Below are positions 12,880-12,926 of a stretch of 12,926 bases of DNA, piece after piece. The stretch covers positions 1 through 12,926 of the forward strand of contig JAFGIE010000136.1 of assembly GCA_016929775.1 (NCBI GenBank). The letters run 5' to 3'. Position numbers and translations under genes: made by a program. The stretch is from Anaerolineae bacterium. GTDB lineage: Bacteria; Chloroflexota; Anaerolineae; JAFGEY01. Each line of letters opens with the position of its first letter. Positions within the stretch are counted from its first letter, which is position 1. The notes under the pieces are model-generated. The model made no database searches, had not been told where the DNA came from, and saw nothing but the letters and a program-made list of their open reading frames with translations.

Positions 12880-12926
12880 GAACGCTACAGCTGACCGGGC
12901 TCCAGCCCTACTCGCCATAAAGAGGG

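Noticed and set aside
12736..12918. A 60-codon minus-strand frame starting at the ATG at 12916-12918
   Set aside because: No ribosome binding site, low-complexity Ala/Cys/Arg content, and it runs over the promoter of the GT-C gene.

Overview
The window is a stretch of ordinary chromosome from a high-GC bacterium. Coding lines I counted by hand run from about 57% to 80% G+C. The gene content suggests a member of the Chloroflexota: an isolated WYL-type regulator next to a GyrI-like protein, a divergent MurE beside HemW, a DUF5671-repeat membrane protein, and a GT-C sugar transferase. This placement is inference; no 16S or other phylogenetic marker is present. I see no CRISPR array, tRNA, rRNA, transposase, integrase or phage gene.

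Layout. (1) 97-1681: a WYL-domain regulator (minus) is divergent from a GyrI-like ligand-binding protein (plus). A perfect operator-like inverted repeat lies between them. (2) A convergent spacer holds a perfect 14-bp stem, probably a two-way terminator. (3) 1780-5881, all minus: a DUF4870-like membrane protein, then hemW, murE and a calcineurin-like phosphoesterase. A hairpin lies between the first gene and hemW. (4) 5882-6046: back-to-back sigma70-type promoters drive the DUF4870 gene (minus) and fmt (plus). (5) 6047-6988: fmt, methionyl-tRNA formyltransferase. (6) 7174-10029, minus: a small anchored NTF2-like protein, a large membrane protein built from six DUF5671-like units plus a soluble C-terminal domain, and directly behind it a headless C-terminal piece of a SAM methyltransferase. 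(7) 10243-12684, minus: a GT-C type membrane glycosyltransferase followed 15 bases later by an APH-fold small-molecule kinase. The transferase is less GC-rich than its neighbours.

How the genes fit together. Housekeeping functions are cell-wall precursor synthesis (murE), heme handling (hemW) and translation initiation (fmt). The accessory parts are three small modules: a self-contained ligand-sensing regulator pair, a two-gene membrane module of unknown function, and a two-gene sugar-transfer module. I did not find a clearly new defence or mobile system. The strongest leads are the 3x(A+B) repeat architecture of the DUF5671 protein with its unrecognised C-terminal domain, the altered diamino-acid motif of MurE, and the truncated methyltransferase whose homology stops almost exactly at the end of the gene before it.
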